DNA of 64,000 nt from Roseomonas fluvialis. Lineage in GTDB: Bacteria; Pseudomonadota; Alphaproteobacteria; Acetobacterales; Acetobacteraceae. Every line of letters begins with the position of its first letter. Position 1 is the first letter of the stretch. The position numbers and the translations under genes were made by a program. Below the pieces are notes generated by a model. The model was given only the letters and a program-made list of their open reading frames with translations. It ran no database searches and was not told where the DNA came from. Below are positions 54,750 through 63,552 of this stretch, in pieces. The stretch covers positions 930,001 through 994,000 of the forward strand of contig NZ_AP025637.1 of the NCBI RefSeq assembly GCF_022846615.1. Direction: 5' to 3'.

Positions 54750-55729
54750 CCGCGCCCCTGGTCACGGCAACCGGCCTGTCCAAGGCCTTCGAGGTTGGCG
54801 GCGGCGGCTTCTTCGGCCTTCGCAAGCCGCTGCTGCTGCGCGCGGTGGATGACGTGGCGCTGGGCATACAGGCCGGCGAGACGCTCGGCCTGGTCGGCGA
54901 ATCCGGCTGTGGCAAGTCCACGCTGGGCCGGCTGCTGATCCGCCTGATCGAACCCACCGCCGGGCGCATCACCTTCGACGGCATCGACATCACGGCGCTC
55001 AAGCGGATGGAGATGCGCGCGCATCGCCGCTCCATGCAGATCATCTTCCAGGACCCTTACGGCGCGCTGAACCCGCGCATGTCGGTCGAGGACATCATCG
55101 CCGAACCCCTCATCATCCACGGCGCCAAGCAGGGCGCGGACACGCGCCGCAAGGTGTCTCAGATGCTGGAGAAGGTCGGCCTGCCGGCCCGCGCGCTCGA
55201 CCGCTTCCCGCATGAGTTCTCCGGCGGCCAGCGCCAGCGCATCGGCATCGCGCGTGCGCTGGTGCTGCATCCGCGGCTGATCGTGTGCGACGAGGCGGTC
55301 TCCGCGCTCGACGTTTCGGTGCAGGCGCAGATCGTCAACCTGCTGCAGGATCTGCAGCGCGAGATGGGCCTCACCTACCTGTTCATCGCGCATGACCTGT
55401 CCGTGGTGCGCCACATCTCCGACCGCGTGGCGGTGATGTATCTCGGCAAGGTGGTCGAGGTCGCGGACAAGAAAAGCATCTACGCCGCGCCGCTGCATCC
55501 CTACACGCAAGCGCTGATCGCCGCGGTCCCGGCGCAGCACCCGTCGCAGCGCTCGCGCGGCAAGCGCCAGCGGATTGCTGGCGACATTCCCTCCGCGCTG
55601 AACCCGCCCTCGGGCTGCCGCTTCCACACGCGCTGCCCGCACGTCATGCCCGTCTGCCGCGAACGTGCGCCGCCGCTGACCGAACCGGCGCCGGGCCACC
55701 AGGTCGCCTGCCACCTGATCGCCTCCTGA
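54746..55729 (+). CDS. ABC transporter ATP-binding protein (DppF-like), system 2
   Basis: A 327-residue ATPase partner. [17 protein letters not shown] near residue 50, [23 protein letters not shown] near 98, [15 protein letters not shown] near 156 and [16 protein letters not shown] near 181 are complete motifs. The C-terminal [22 protein letters not shown] tail matches the DppF extension. The ATG overlaps the DppD-like stop by four bases; the deacylase gene follows after 8 bases. Confidence 0.93.
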   Translation: MTAPLVTATGLSKAFEVGGGGFFGLRKPLLLRAVDDVALGIQAGETLGLVGESGCGKSTLGRLLIRLIEPTAGRITFDGIDITALKRMEMRAHRRSMQIIFQDPYGALNPRMSVEDIIAEPLIIHGAKQGADTRRKVSQMLEKVGLPARALDRFPHEFSGGQRQRIGIARALVLHPRLIVCDEAVSALDVSVQAQIVNLLQDLQREMGLTYLFIAHDLSVVRHISDRVAVMYLGKVVEVADKKSIYAAPLHPYTQALIAAVPAQHPSQRSRGKRQRIAGDIPSALNPPSGCRFHTRCPHVMPVCRERAPPLTEPAPGHQVACHLIAS

Positions 55730-55737
55730 GGATTGCC

Positions 55738-56760
55738 ATGCCCGAAACCCGCAAGTCGCGCCTGACTCCCGAAGTCGATTTCGGCAAGGACGGCAAGCAG
55801 ACCGGCTTCATACGCCTGTTCCATTCGACGCATGACAGCGCCTACGGCTTCCTGCCGATCCCGATCGTGGTGGTGAAGAACGGCGAGGGTCCGACCGCGC
55901 TGTTCAGCTCCGGCAACCACGGCGACGAATACGAAGGCCAGGTCGCGCTGACCAACCTCATCAAGTGGCTGGACCCTGCGGCCATCCGCGGGCGCGTCAT
56001 CATGCTGCCGATGGCGAACTACCCCGCCGCGCTGGTGGGGCGTCGCGTCTCGCCGATCGATGACCTCAACATGAACCGCATCTTCCCCGGCGACCCGGAC
56101 GGCACGGTCACGCGGCAGATCGCGCACTACATCGACAGCGAACTCATCCCGCTGGCCGATCTGGTGATCGACCTGCATTCGGGCGGGTCGTCGCTGAACT
56201 ACATCCCGACCGCGCTGGCGAAGCAGTCGGCCGATCCCGCGCTGTACCAGAAGCAGTTGGCCGCGCTGCGCGCATTTGGCGCGCCCTATACCTACATTCA
56301 GGGCGGCGCGCAGGGACAGGGCGGGGACCAGACGCTGGGCAGTGGCGCCGATCGGCGAGGGCGGATTTCGCTCGGCACAGAACTGGGCGGCGCGGGGGCG
56401 GTGAATGCCTCGGGCCTCGCCATCGCGGAGCGCGGGTTGCGGAACCTGCTCGCGCATCTCGGCATCCTGGGCCGCGAACACTTCGTTGAACCGCCCGCGC
56501 CGACGCGCTTCCTCGATGTGCGCGGGCCCGAGATGTACGTCTATGCGCCGGAGAACGGCGTGTTTGAACCGCTGGTCGAACTCGGCGACATGGTGACCCC
56601 CGGCACGCCTGCCGCGCGCATCCACATCCCCGAGACGCCGTGGCTGCCGCCGGTCGAGATCGCCTTCAAGGCCACTGGCATCGTCATGTGCAAGCGGATC
56701 CCCGCGCGGACGAAGCGCGGGGATTGCCTATTCCATTTGGCGAGCGACCTCGCCGTCTGA
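55738..56760 (+). CDS. Succinylglutamate desuccinylase/aspartoacylase family (DoeB/EutE-like) deacylase
   Basis: A 340-residue Zn-dependent M14-type amidohydrolase. [17 protein letters not shown] near residue 57 supplies the His and Glu ligands, and [16 protein letters not shown] near 143 the third His. [31 protein letters not shown] resembles N-acetyl-L-2,4-diaminobutanoate deacetylase (DoeB), which removes an acetyl group in ectoine breakdown; no other ectoine-degradation gene is in the window. The gene is eight bases after the DppF-like gene and so is probably part of the import operon. It likely releases an N-acyl group from the imported compound. Confidence 0.85.
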   Translation: MPETRKSRLTPEVDFGKDGKQTGFIRLFHSTHDSAYGFLPIPIVVVKNGEGPTALFSSGNHGDEYEGQVALTNLIKWLDPAAIRGRVIMLPMANYPAALVGRRVSPIDDLNMNRIFPGDPDGTVTRQIAHYIDSELIPLADLVIDLHSGGSSLNYIPTALAKQSADPALYQKQLAALRAFGAPYTYIQGGAQGQGGDQTLGSGADRRGRISLGTELGGAGAVNASGLAIAERGLRNLLAHLGILGREHFVEPPAPTRFLDVRGPEMYVYAPENGVFEPLVELGDMVTPGTPAARIHIPETPWLPPVEIAFKATGIVMCKRIPARTKRGDCLFHLASDLAV

Positions 56761-56806
56761 CGCCTCCTGGCGTTGCGTGCGGCCGCAGCGCCTACTCCGC
56801 GCGCGG

Positions 56807-57781
56807 CTACTGCGGTTGGATGCCGGCGGCACGCACCACCGTCGCCCAGCGATCCACCTCGGACCGCACCAGGCGCGACAGCGCCTCCGGCCCCTGCGCT
56901 TCGGTATCTGCCGGGATCGATCCAAGGCCCTCGATCCGCTGGCGGATGGCGGGGTCGTTCACCGCCGCGCGCAGCGCCTGGTCGAGGCGCGCGACGACCG
57001 GCGCGGGTGTGCCGCGTGGCGCGAACACCGCGTTCCAGCCCTGGAAGATGTAGTCCGGCAGACCGGCCTCCGGCGCCGAGGGCACGCCCGGCGCGTTCGC
57101 ATTGCGCGTCGCCGCGCCGGTCAGCAGGCCGCGCATGGTGCCGGCCTGGATTTGCGGCACGGCGGCTGGCGCCAGCAGGCAGGCACTGTCCACCGTCTGC
57201 GCCACCACGTCGTTCAGCGCGGGGCCTTCGCCGCGATAGGGAATGTTGTTCAGCTCCACGCGCGCCAGGTGCTGGAACAACGCGCAGGCCAGGTGGTTGG
57301 TGGATCCGATCCCGGCGTGGCCATTGGTGACGCCGCCGGGATTGGCGCGCGCCATCGCGATGAACTCCTGCAGCGTACGCGCGGGGTGCCCGTTGCGCAC
57401 CACGAAGAACAGTGGCGTGCCGGCGATCAGCCCGATCGGCTGCAGCTCGCGCGGGTCATAGGCGATGGAACGATAGATCGACGGCGCCGCCGAATGACTG
57501 CCCAGGCTGCCCACCGTCAGCGTGTAGCCATCCGGCGCGGCCTGCGCGCCGCGCGCGCCGCCGATGGTACCGCCGGCGCCGGAGACATTCTCCACCACCA
57601 CTGGGCGACCGAGCGTGCGGGTCATGTGCTCGGCCACGATGCGCGCCAGCACGTCGGTCGCGCCGCCGGGGGCGAAGACCACCAGCATGGTGATCTGCCG
57701 CGTCGGGAAGTCCTGCGCGCGGGCGGGCAGGGCGGCGCAGGCCAGCAGCAAGGCTGTGGCGGCGGCGAAAAGGCGTTTCAT
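56807..57781 (-). CDS. Bug-family (TTT) periplasmic solute-binding protein
   Basis: A 324-residue receptor with a Sec leader (MKRLFAAATALLLACAALPARAQ). The mature part begins FPTRQITMLVVFAPGGATDVLARIVAEH; VVVENVSGAGGTIGGARGA, NNIPYRGEGPALNDVVAQTVD and AGLPDYIFQGWNAVFAPRGTP are typical. The chosen ATG starts the leader; a longer start at 57880 is unlikely. It is divergent from the IclR gene (144 bases between starts) and so may be regulated by it. No TctAB partners are present. Confidence 0.88.
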   Translation of the reverse strand: MKRLFAAATALLLACAALPARAQDFPTRQITMLVVFAPGGATDVLARIVAEHMTRTLGRPVVVENVSGAGGTIGGARGAQAAPDGYTLTVGSLGSHSAAPSIYRSIAYDPRELQPIGLIAGTPLFFVVRNGHPARTLQEFIAMARANPGGVTNGHAGIGSTNHLACALFQHLARVELNNIPYRGEGPALNDVVAQTVDSACLLAPAAVPQIQAGTMRGLLTGAATRNANAPGVPSAPEAGLPDYIFQGWNAVFAPRGTPAPVVARLDQALRAAVNDPAIRQRIEGLGSIPADTEAQGPEALSRLVRSEVDRWATVVRAAGIQPQ

Positions 57782-57924
57782 TCCTGGTCCTCCCGTATCG
57801 GCCGTCGCGCGGCCGTTGGTGTTGCGCATAGCGAAACGCTTTTCGGAAATGCGCGTCAAGGCTAGAAAGCGGGCGAACATGTTTCGCCAGGCGGTTCGAC
57901 CGCCTGGTGCAGGAGACCCGCGAT

Positions 57925-58737
57925 ATGCCCCCCAGCGATGCCGTCCCCGCCCCGCGTGGCGCGAAGGACCCCTACCTCCTCGCCTCGCTGCATCGCGGGC
58001 TTGAGGTGCTGGACTGCTTCGCCGAACGCGACAGCTGGACGCTGTCGGACCTCGCCACGCATTTGAACCAGAACAAGGCGACGGTCTTCCGCGTGCTGCA
58101 CACGCTCGAGGGCTTTGGCTACCTGGCGAAGGACGCAGCGACGGGCCGCTACGCTCTGGGGCTGAGGCTGCAGGCGCTGGGGGCGGCGGCGATGCGCAAC
58201 GAACAGCTCCGCTGGCAGGCGCTGCCGCCCCTGCAGGACCTGGCGGAATCGACCGGCGAGACCGTGCATGTCGGGATCCTGCACGAGGGCGTTGTCGTCA
58301 CCGTGCAGATAGTGGACGGCACCCATGCAGTGCGGATGCACTCCGCGGTCGGCAAGCGCAGCCCGGCGCATGCCAGCGCGCTGGGCAAGGCGCTGATGGC
58401 CTACCTGCCGGATGCCGAGGTGGATGGCATCGTCGCCCGCCACGGCCTGGTGCGCTTCACGGCGAACACCATCACCACGCCGCAGGCGCTGCGCGAACGC
58501 CTACACCGCATCCGCCTCGATGGCTACGCGCTGGACGAGGAGGAGATCGAGGACGGCCTGCGCTGCATCGCCGCGCCGATCACCGACCGATCCGGCCGGC
58601 CGACCGCGGCGGTGGCGATCTCCGCCCCTGCCTCGCGCATGGACCCGGCGCGCATCGCCGAACTGATCCCGCGCGTGAAGGCGAGTGCCGCGCGCATCTC
58701 CCGCATGCTCGGCAGCCCGTCCGTGGCGGCCGCCTGA
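57925..58737 (+). CDS. IclR family transcriptional regulator
   Basis: A 270-residue regulator. The N-terminal winged helix-turn-helix covers residues about 18-80 (SLHRGLEVLDCFAER, TLSDLATHLNQNKATVFRVLHTLEGFGYL, GRYALGLRL). The C-terminal effector domain has GETVHVGILHEGVVVTVQIV, SPAHASALGKALMAYLP and CIAAPITDRSGRPTAAVAISAPASR near the end. AGGAG stands eight bases before the ATG at 57925; a GTG at 57907 is an alternative. It lies between the divergent Bug gene and the downstream ThDP enzyme, which are the likeliest targets. Confidence 0.9.
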   Translation: MPPSDAVPAPRGAKDPYLLASLHRGLEVLDCFAERDSWTLSDLATHLNQNKATVFRVLHTLEGFGYLAKDAATGRYALGLRLQALGAAAMRNEQLRWQALPPLQDLAESTGETVHVGILHEGVVVTVQIVDGTHAVRMHSAVGKRSPAHASALGKALMAYLPDAEVDGIVARHGLVRFTANTITTPQALRERLHRIRLDGYALDEEEIEDGLRCIAAPITDRSGRPTAAVAISAPASRMDPARIAELIPRVKASAARISRMLGSPSVAAA

Positions 58738-58766
58738 ACCCCAAGAAACGCGAGGAAACACAGACC

Positions 58767-60572
58767 ATGGACGGCAGCAGCAAGGCGGCGCTGATGAACG
58801 GCGCCGACATCATCGTGGACCACCTCACGCGTCGCAACGTGCCCTATCTGTTCGGGCTGTGCGGGCACGGCATCACCGGCTTCATGGATGCGGCATTCAA
58901 GGCGCAGAACCGCATCCGCACCGTCTCGACGCATCACGAGCAGACCGCCGGCCACATGGCGGATGCCTACTACAAGGTGCGTGGGGAACCGGTGGCGACC
59001 TTCACCTCCTGCGGGCCGGGTTCGGCGAACATGGTGGTCGCGCTGGCGGCCGCGATGATGGACAGCAGCGCCTTCCTCGCCATCACCGGCAATGTGCCGA
59101 CGCAGCAGTTCAACCGCGGGCCGTTCCAGGAGACGGGGCGGCATTTCCAGGGTGATTTCCCCTCCGTCATCCGCCCCTACGTGAAGCGGTCCTACCAGCC
59201 CACGCGCGCCGACATGGTGCCGTTGGCGATCACGCAGGCCTGGGACCAGCTCACCGCCGGGCGACCGGGTCCGGTGAACCTGGATGTGCCGCTGAACGTG
59301 TTCGTGGAGGAGACCGCCTACACGCCTTCCGACGCGCCGAGCCGCATGATCAACGGCGCGCCGGGCAATCCGGCGGAGCTCTCCGCCGCGCTCGACGTGC
59401 TGCGGTCGGCGCAGCAGCCGGTCATCATCGCGGGGCAGGGGGTGATCATCGGCCACGCCTGCGACGCGCTGCTGGCCTTCGCGGAACTGACCGGTATCCC
59501 GGTGGTGACCAGCCCGAACGGTAAGGGCGCCATCCCCGATCGCCATGCGCTCGCCTTCGGCGCGACGGGACGCAACGGCGCCTACGCGGCAAATGACGCA
59601 ACGCGCAACGCCGATGTCATTCTGGCGATCGGCTTCTCCTTCGATGATCGCGCGACCAGCGCCTGGCTCGATGGCTACACGCTGTCGATACCGCCCTCGC
59701 GCCTGATCCAGATCGACATCGACCCCACCGAGATCGGCCGCAACTACCCGGCCGAATACGGCATCCTGGGAGACGCGAAGGCCAGTCTCGAATTCCTGAT
59801 CGAGGCCGCGCGCGGGCGGCTGAATGCCGGGCGTTCCATCGCGCCATGGCTGGCGCGGCTGGAGAAGGGACGCGCCGTCTGGCGCGAGTACCAGGACGGC
59901 CTCGCGCAATCTGACCAGATGCCGCTGCGCCCCGAACGGCTGATGCGCGCGCTGTCGCGTGCCATCCCCGAGAACGCGGTCGTCGCGAGCGACGTCGGCG
60001 TGCACCACAACTGGATCATCCAGTTGATGGACACGCTGCGCCCGCGCCATCTGATCCATTCCTGGGGCTTCGCGGCGATGGGCTTTGCGACCTCGGGCAT
60101 CCTGGGCGCCAAGCTCGCCGCCCCCGACCGGCCCTGCGTCGCGGTGGTCGGCGACGGGTCATTCCTGATGACGCCGCATGCGCTGGCCACGGCCGTCGAA
60201 TACGACATCCCGGTGGTCTGGGTGGTGTGGAACAACAACGGCTTCTGTTCGATCCGCGACATCCAGCACGGCATGTTCGGCGGCCGCGAACTCGCCACCG
60301 CCTTCGAGAACCAGCGCTCCGGGGAGCTCTACAGCCCGGACTTCGCGATGATGGCGAAGTCCTTTGGCGTACCCTCCCACCGCGTGACCCATGCCGGCGA
60401 GGTGGAGGACGCAATCCAGACCGCGATCCGCGCGAACCGCCCCTACCTGGTCGAAGTGCCGGTGGACCGGGACATCCGCCCGATCGGCACCGGGTCCTGG
60501 GACCTGCCGCCGCTGCCCAATCCGGAGCCGAACTTCCTGAAGGCGCTGGCGGCGCGCGGCATCAGCTTATGA
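58767..60572 (+). CDS. Thiamine diphosphate-dependent enzyme (acetolactate synthase-like)
   Basis: A 601-residue three-domain ThDP enzyme. The N-terminal Pyr domain has VSTHHEQTAGHMADAYYK with the catalytic Glu; TFTSCGPGSANMVVALAAAMMDSS follows. The middle domain has GQGVIIGHACDALLAFAELTGIPVV. The C-terminal PP domain has GDGSFLMTPHALATAVEYDIPVVWVVWNNNGF near residue 463, the Gly-Asp-Gly...Asn-Asn cofactor motif. No ACT-type regulatory subunit is adjacent, so a decarboxylase, oxalyl-CoA- or sulfoacetaldehyde-like function is possible as well as acetolactate synthesis. It starts 29 bases after iclR and probably belongs to the same regulon. Confidence 0.85.
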   Translation: MDGSSKAALMNGADIIVDHLTRRNVPYLFGLCGHGITGFMDAAFKAQNRIRTVSTHHEQTAGHMADAYYKVRGEPVATFTSCGPGSANMVVALAAAMMDSSAFLAITGNVPTQQFNRGPFQETGRHFQGDFPSVIRPYVKRSYQPTRADMVPLAITQAWDQLTAGRPGPVNLDVPLNVFVEETAYTPSDAPSRMINGAPGNPAELSAALDVLRSAQQPVIIAGQGVIIGHACDALLAFAELTGIPVVTSPNGKGAIPDRHALAFGATGRNGAYAANDATRNADVILAIGFSFDDRATSAWLDGYTLSIPPSRLIQIDIDPTEIGRNYPAEYGILGDAKASLEFLIEAARGRLNAGRSIAPWLARLEKGRAVWREYQDGLAQSDQMPLRPERLMRALSRAIPENAVVASDVGVHHNWIIQLMDTLRPRHLIHSWGFAAMGFATSGILGAKLAAPDRPCVAVVGDGSFLMTPHALATAVEYDIPVVWVVWNNNGFCSIRDIQHGMFGGRELATAFENQRSGELYSPDFAMMAKSFGVPSHRVTHAGEVEDAIQTAIRANRPYLVEVPVDRDIRPIGTGSWDLPPLPNPEPNFLKALAARGISL

Positions 60573-60576
60573 CGGG

Positions 60577-61596
60577 TCAGGCGGCGGAAGAGCGGTGTTC
60601 CACCACCACGCGGTTCCGCCCCTCGCGCTTGGCGCGGTACAGCGCGGCGTCGGCGCGCTCGATCCAACTGCCGATGGGTTCGGCGGGTTCGTAGCGCGCC
60701 GCGCCGACCGAGATGGTGACACTGCCGATCGTCTCGGCATTGGCGCGCAGGCTGATGCGCCGGGCCGCAAGCGCCCCGCGCAGGCGTTCGGCATGCGCCG
60801 CGGCGTCGTGCAGCGAGGTGGCAGGCAGCAGCATGGCGAATTCCTCCCCGCCATAGCGCGCCACGCGCGCGGTCTGTGGGCGGTGCTGGTCGAGCGTGGC
60901 GGCGACCAGGCGCAGCACCGCATCGCCCACCGCGTGTCCCCAGGAATCATTGACCTTCTTGAAATGGTCGATGTCGAGCATGAGCAGCGACAGCGTCTCC
61001 CCGGTGTTCATCGCGAGCCCCGCCTGTTCGCGCACCATGGCGTCGAAGGCACGGCGATTGGGCAAGGTGGTCAGCGCATCTGTCAGCGCCGCGTCATGCG
61101 CCGCGGCGAGCTTCTTCTCGAGATCCGCGATGCGGTCGCCGGACTGGCGCAGCGCCTGGCCCAGTTCGGCCGAACGGGCCGAGAGCGCCGTGGTTTCCTC
61201 CGCCAGGCGGGCGATCATGTCGGCCAGGCCATGGGTGTCGGTGTCGATGGTGACGGCGGCCTCGCTCAGCGTCTCGCCGTAGCGCTCGGCATCGGCGCCG
61301 GCGGCGAGGATCCGTCCGGCGGCCTCGCGCAGCGTTGTCTGCGCTTCGCGCGCGGCGCGGCGTTCCACGCTGTCGGCGAAGAACAGGTCGTGGAGTTCGG
61401 CCATCATGAAACTGTCGATGCTGCGGCGATTGCTCATCGCGATGGTCAGCGCGCGGTGCAGCTTGTCGTTGTGCCCGGCGTGGAACTCGAACCAGATGGC
61501 GTAGTTCTGCGGCGTCGGCGGCAGGCAGAAGCTGCGCAACGACGCCACCGCCGCCTCGAAAACGGCGTCGGTCTCGGTGGTGGCGTCAGGCGGCAT
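60577..61596 (-). CDS. GGDEF-domain diguanylate cyclase
   Basis: A 339-residue soluble protein. The C-terminal GGDEF domain (about residues 175-330) has DALTTLPNRRAFD, LLMLDIDHFKKVNDSWGHAVGDAVL and the active motif YGGEEF. In place of the RxxD inhibitory site, PQTA is found, so product inhibition is probably absent. The N-terminal half has LRSFCLPPTPQNYAIWFEF and a long coiled-coil stretch of Ala/Glu-rich repeats (about 60-165) that may dimerise the protein. No membrane helix or EAL domain is present. It converges on the ThDP enzyme gene (4-base gap). It would make cyclic di-GMP. Confidence 0.88.
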   Translation of the reverse strand: MPPDATTETDAVFEAAVASLRSFCLPPTPQNYAIWFEFHAGHNDKLHRALTIAMSNRRSIDSFMMAELHDLFFADSVERRAAREAQTTLREAAGRILAAGADAERYGETLSEAAVTIDTDTHGLADMIARLAEETTALSARSAELGQALRQSGDRIADLEKKLAAAHDAALTDALTTLPNRRAFDAMVREQAGLAMNTGETLSLLMLDIDHFKKVNDSWGHAVGDAVLRLVAATLDQHRPQTARVARYGGEEFAMLLPATSLHDAAAHAERLRGALAARRISLRANAETIGSVTISVGAARYEPAEPIGSWIERADAALYRAKREGRNRVVVEHRSSAA

Positions 61597-62059
61597 CGTC
61601 CCCCCGGGAAACCTTGGTCGGGGCAAGATTGCATGCCTGGCGATGAACCGCTGATTGACGCGCTTGCACACATCCGCGGGGCGCTGGCCGGGAATTCAGA
61701 GCGTTGTCGGATCAATCCCACATCATCACGGCAATGTGAAGCAGGGTGACGAAGGGACACGCAGCCGATCCGGCCGCGCCTGCCGTGCATCAGCACGCGT
61801 CCGGACTCCGCAATCTGCGCGAGCTCGGCCAGCGCCGCGACAGGATGGTACGGCTCGGTGTGCTGTGCTGCGCGATGGTGGCGCAAGCCGGCCCAGCCGT
61901 GCGGCGTTCCATCCAGCACAGCGATTGGCCGGCGCGCTACCGGCCGAATCAGGACCAGGCCGGGGCACTGCGTCGCCCGCCGCGCATCGCGGCGATGTCG
62001 CTTCGGGCCCGAGCGGTCGGGCGCGTGAAGCGATCTGGACAGCGGACGCCGGCGCGGCG
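61597..62059. other. 463-base stretch without a recognised gene
   Basis: No homologous reading frame was recognised in either strand. A reverse frame stays open across most of it (about 61750-61990) and contains GLVLIRPVARRPIAVLDG-like text, but I see no family match and no convincing start. It separates the GGDEF gene from the small ORF at 62060 and may hold their promoters. Confidence 0.4.
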
Positions 62060-62215
62060 ATGACACGAATCATGAGCGACCTCACGTACCGCTGGCGCTT
62101 CGGCCTGAAGATCCACCTGGTCGCCATGCTGCGCGCATCGGCAGCCGACGACGCCGCGGCAGTTCGGGCCGCCTTCGCGGAACGGGGCGAAGGCTATCGG
62201 GAGCTCGACGCCTGA
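62060..62215 (+). CDS. 51-residue hypothetical protein coupled to the FAD oxidoreductase
   Basis: A small ORF of 51 residues (TRIMSDLTYRWRFGLKIHL, then AMLRASAADDAAAVRAAFAERGEGY). The composition is mildly amphipathic, with no membrane segment. Its TGA shares a base with the ATG of the downstream FAD enzyme (TGATG), which suggests translational coupling. A second ATG at 62072 is possible, and no clear ribosome-binding site precedes either. I recognise no domain. It may be a real small subunit or regulator, or simply a short upstream ORF. Confidence 0.4.
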   Translation: MTRIMSDLTYRWRFGLKIHLVAMLRASAADDAAAVRAAFAERGEGYRELDA

Positions 62216-63552
62216 TGGTCGCGACACGCAGGCTCGACCTCATCGAGAGCGATGCCACGCTGCCCGAGTCGGCGGACGTGGTCGTGATCGGCGCCGGCAT
62301 CATCGGCGCCTCGGCCGCCTGGCACCTGGCCAAGGCGGGGCATTCGGTCGCGCTGTTGGAAAAGGGCGTCGTCGCGGGCGAGCAGTCCAGCCGCAACTGG
62401 GGCTGGTGCCGTACGCTCAACCGCGACGAGCGCGAGATCCCGCTCATGCTGCACAGCCAGCATCTGTGGGACACGTTGCCCGGCGAGATCGGCGCCGACA
62501 TGGGCTTCCGCCGCAGCGGCCTGGTCTACGTGACCAAGGACCCGCAGCAGCTCGCGACCTGGCAGGCCTGGCTGGACATGGCGCAGCCCTACCAGGTGGG
62601 CGCGCGCATGATCGATGCGGCCGAAGCGAAGGCGCGCACGCCCGGCAACGTGCAGGACTGGATCGGTGGCGTGGTCTCCCCGCGCGACGGGCGCGGAGAG
62701 CCCGCCATGGCTGCCCCGGCGCTGGCCAAGGCGGCGCGCACGCGCGGCGTGACCCTGCACCAGGACACGGCGGTACGCGGGCTGGATACCACCGGCGGTC
62801 GGATCAGCGGCGTGTTCACCGAGCGAGGGCGCATCGGCGCCCAGGCGGTGGTGCTGGCGGCGGGGGCCTGGGCGTCGATGTTCCTGCGCCGGCATGGGCT
62901 GGATATGCCGCAATCCTCGGTGCACTCGACCATCTTCGCGACGACACCGGCGAAGCAGATCAGCCCCGGTCCTTTGTCGACGCCGGACTTCATCCTGACG
63001 CCGCTGCTCGATGGCGGATACCTGGTGGCGGCGAAGGCGCGCGGCCGGCTGGAGCTGACGCCGGCGGGCATCCGCTACGCACGCCAGTTCCTGCCCAGCC
63101 TGCGCAAGAACTGGAAGATGGTGGAGCTGCGCGTCGGGCGATCGTTCTTCGAAGGGCCTGACGCGCTGCACGGGCGCTGGTCGTTCGACAAGCCAACCGT
63201 GTTCGAGCGGATGCGCGTGCTGGAGGCGACGCCCAAGGCGTCGATCGTGCAGCCGGCGATCGATGCGATCGTCTCGGCCTATCCCGAACTGGCGGGCATC
63301 CAGGCGGCGCGACTCTGGGCGGGGTGGATCGATTCCACGCCGGATGCGGTGCCGGTGATCTCGAAGGTCGCTGCGCTGCCGGGCCTTGTGGTGGCGGCCG
63401 GCTTCAGCGGGCACGGCTTTGGGATCGGGCTGGGCGCGGGGCGGCTGGCGGCGGACCTGGCGGGGGATGCGCCGCCGGTGGTGGACCCGGCGGCTTTCGC
63501 GCTGGGGCGCTTCTTCGATGGCAGCGCGCTGCGGTCGCCGGTCGGGATCTGA
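62215..63552 (+). CDS. FAD-dependent oxidoreductase (DAO/DadA family)
   Basis: A 445-residue amine/amino-acid oxidase-type flavoprotein. ADVVVIGAGIIGASAAWHLAKAGHSVALLEKG near residue 21 is the FAD-binding Rossmann motif. EQSSRNWGWCRTLNRDEREIP near 56 is the conserved segment after the FAD loop. VVLAAGAWASMFLRRHG and, near the C-terminus, AGFSGHGFGIGLGAGRL complete the DAO fold. The chain has no signal peptide. It is probably an oxidase or dehydrogenase of D-amino acids, opines or related N-substituted amines; the exact substrate is unknown. It may be co-expressed with the 51-residue ORF. Confidence 0.88.
   Translation: MVATRRLDLIESDATLPESADVVVIGAGIIGASAAWHLAKAGHSVALLEKGVVAGEQSSRNWGWCRTLNRDEREIPLMLHSQHLWDTLPGEIGADMGFRRSGLVYVTKDPQQLATWQAWLDMAQPYQVGARMIDAAEAKARTPGNVQDWIGGVVSPRDGRGEPAMAAPALAKAARTRGVTLHQDTAVRGLDTTGGRISGVFTERGRIGAQAVVLAAGAWASMFLRRHGLDMPQSSVHSTIFATTPAKQISPGPLSTPDFILTPLLDGGYLVAAKARGRLELTPAGIRYARQFLPSLRKNWKMVELRVGRSFFEGPDALHGRWSFDKPTVFERMRVLEATPKASIVQPAIDAIVSAYPELAGIQAARLWAGWIDSTPDAVPVISKVAALPGLVVAAGFSGHGFGIGLGAGRLAADLAGDAPPVVDPAAFALGRFFDGSALRSPVGI

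Noticed and set aside
55738..56760. Ectoine-degradation gene doeB as a firm assignment
   Set aside because: The motifs match the DoeB branch, but no doeA, doeC or doeD partners are present, so the substrate may differ.
58767..60572. Naming the ThDP enzyme as acetolactate synthase (ilvB)
   Set aside because: No small regulatory subunit or ilvC is adjacent, and the context is catabolic, so a specific name is not justified.
61446..62066. Reverse frame of about 200 codons across the GGDEF start and the gap
   Set aside because: Part is the out-of-frame complement of the GGDEF gene and the rest has no family match or start signal.
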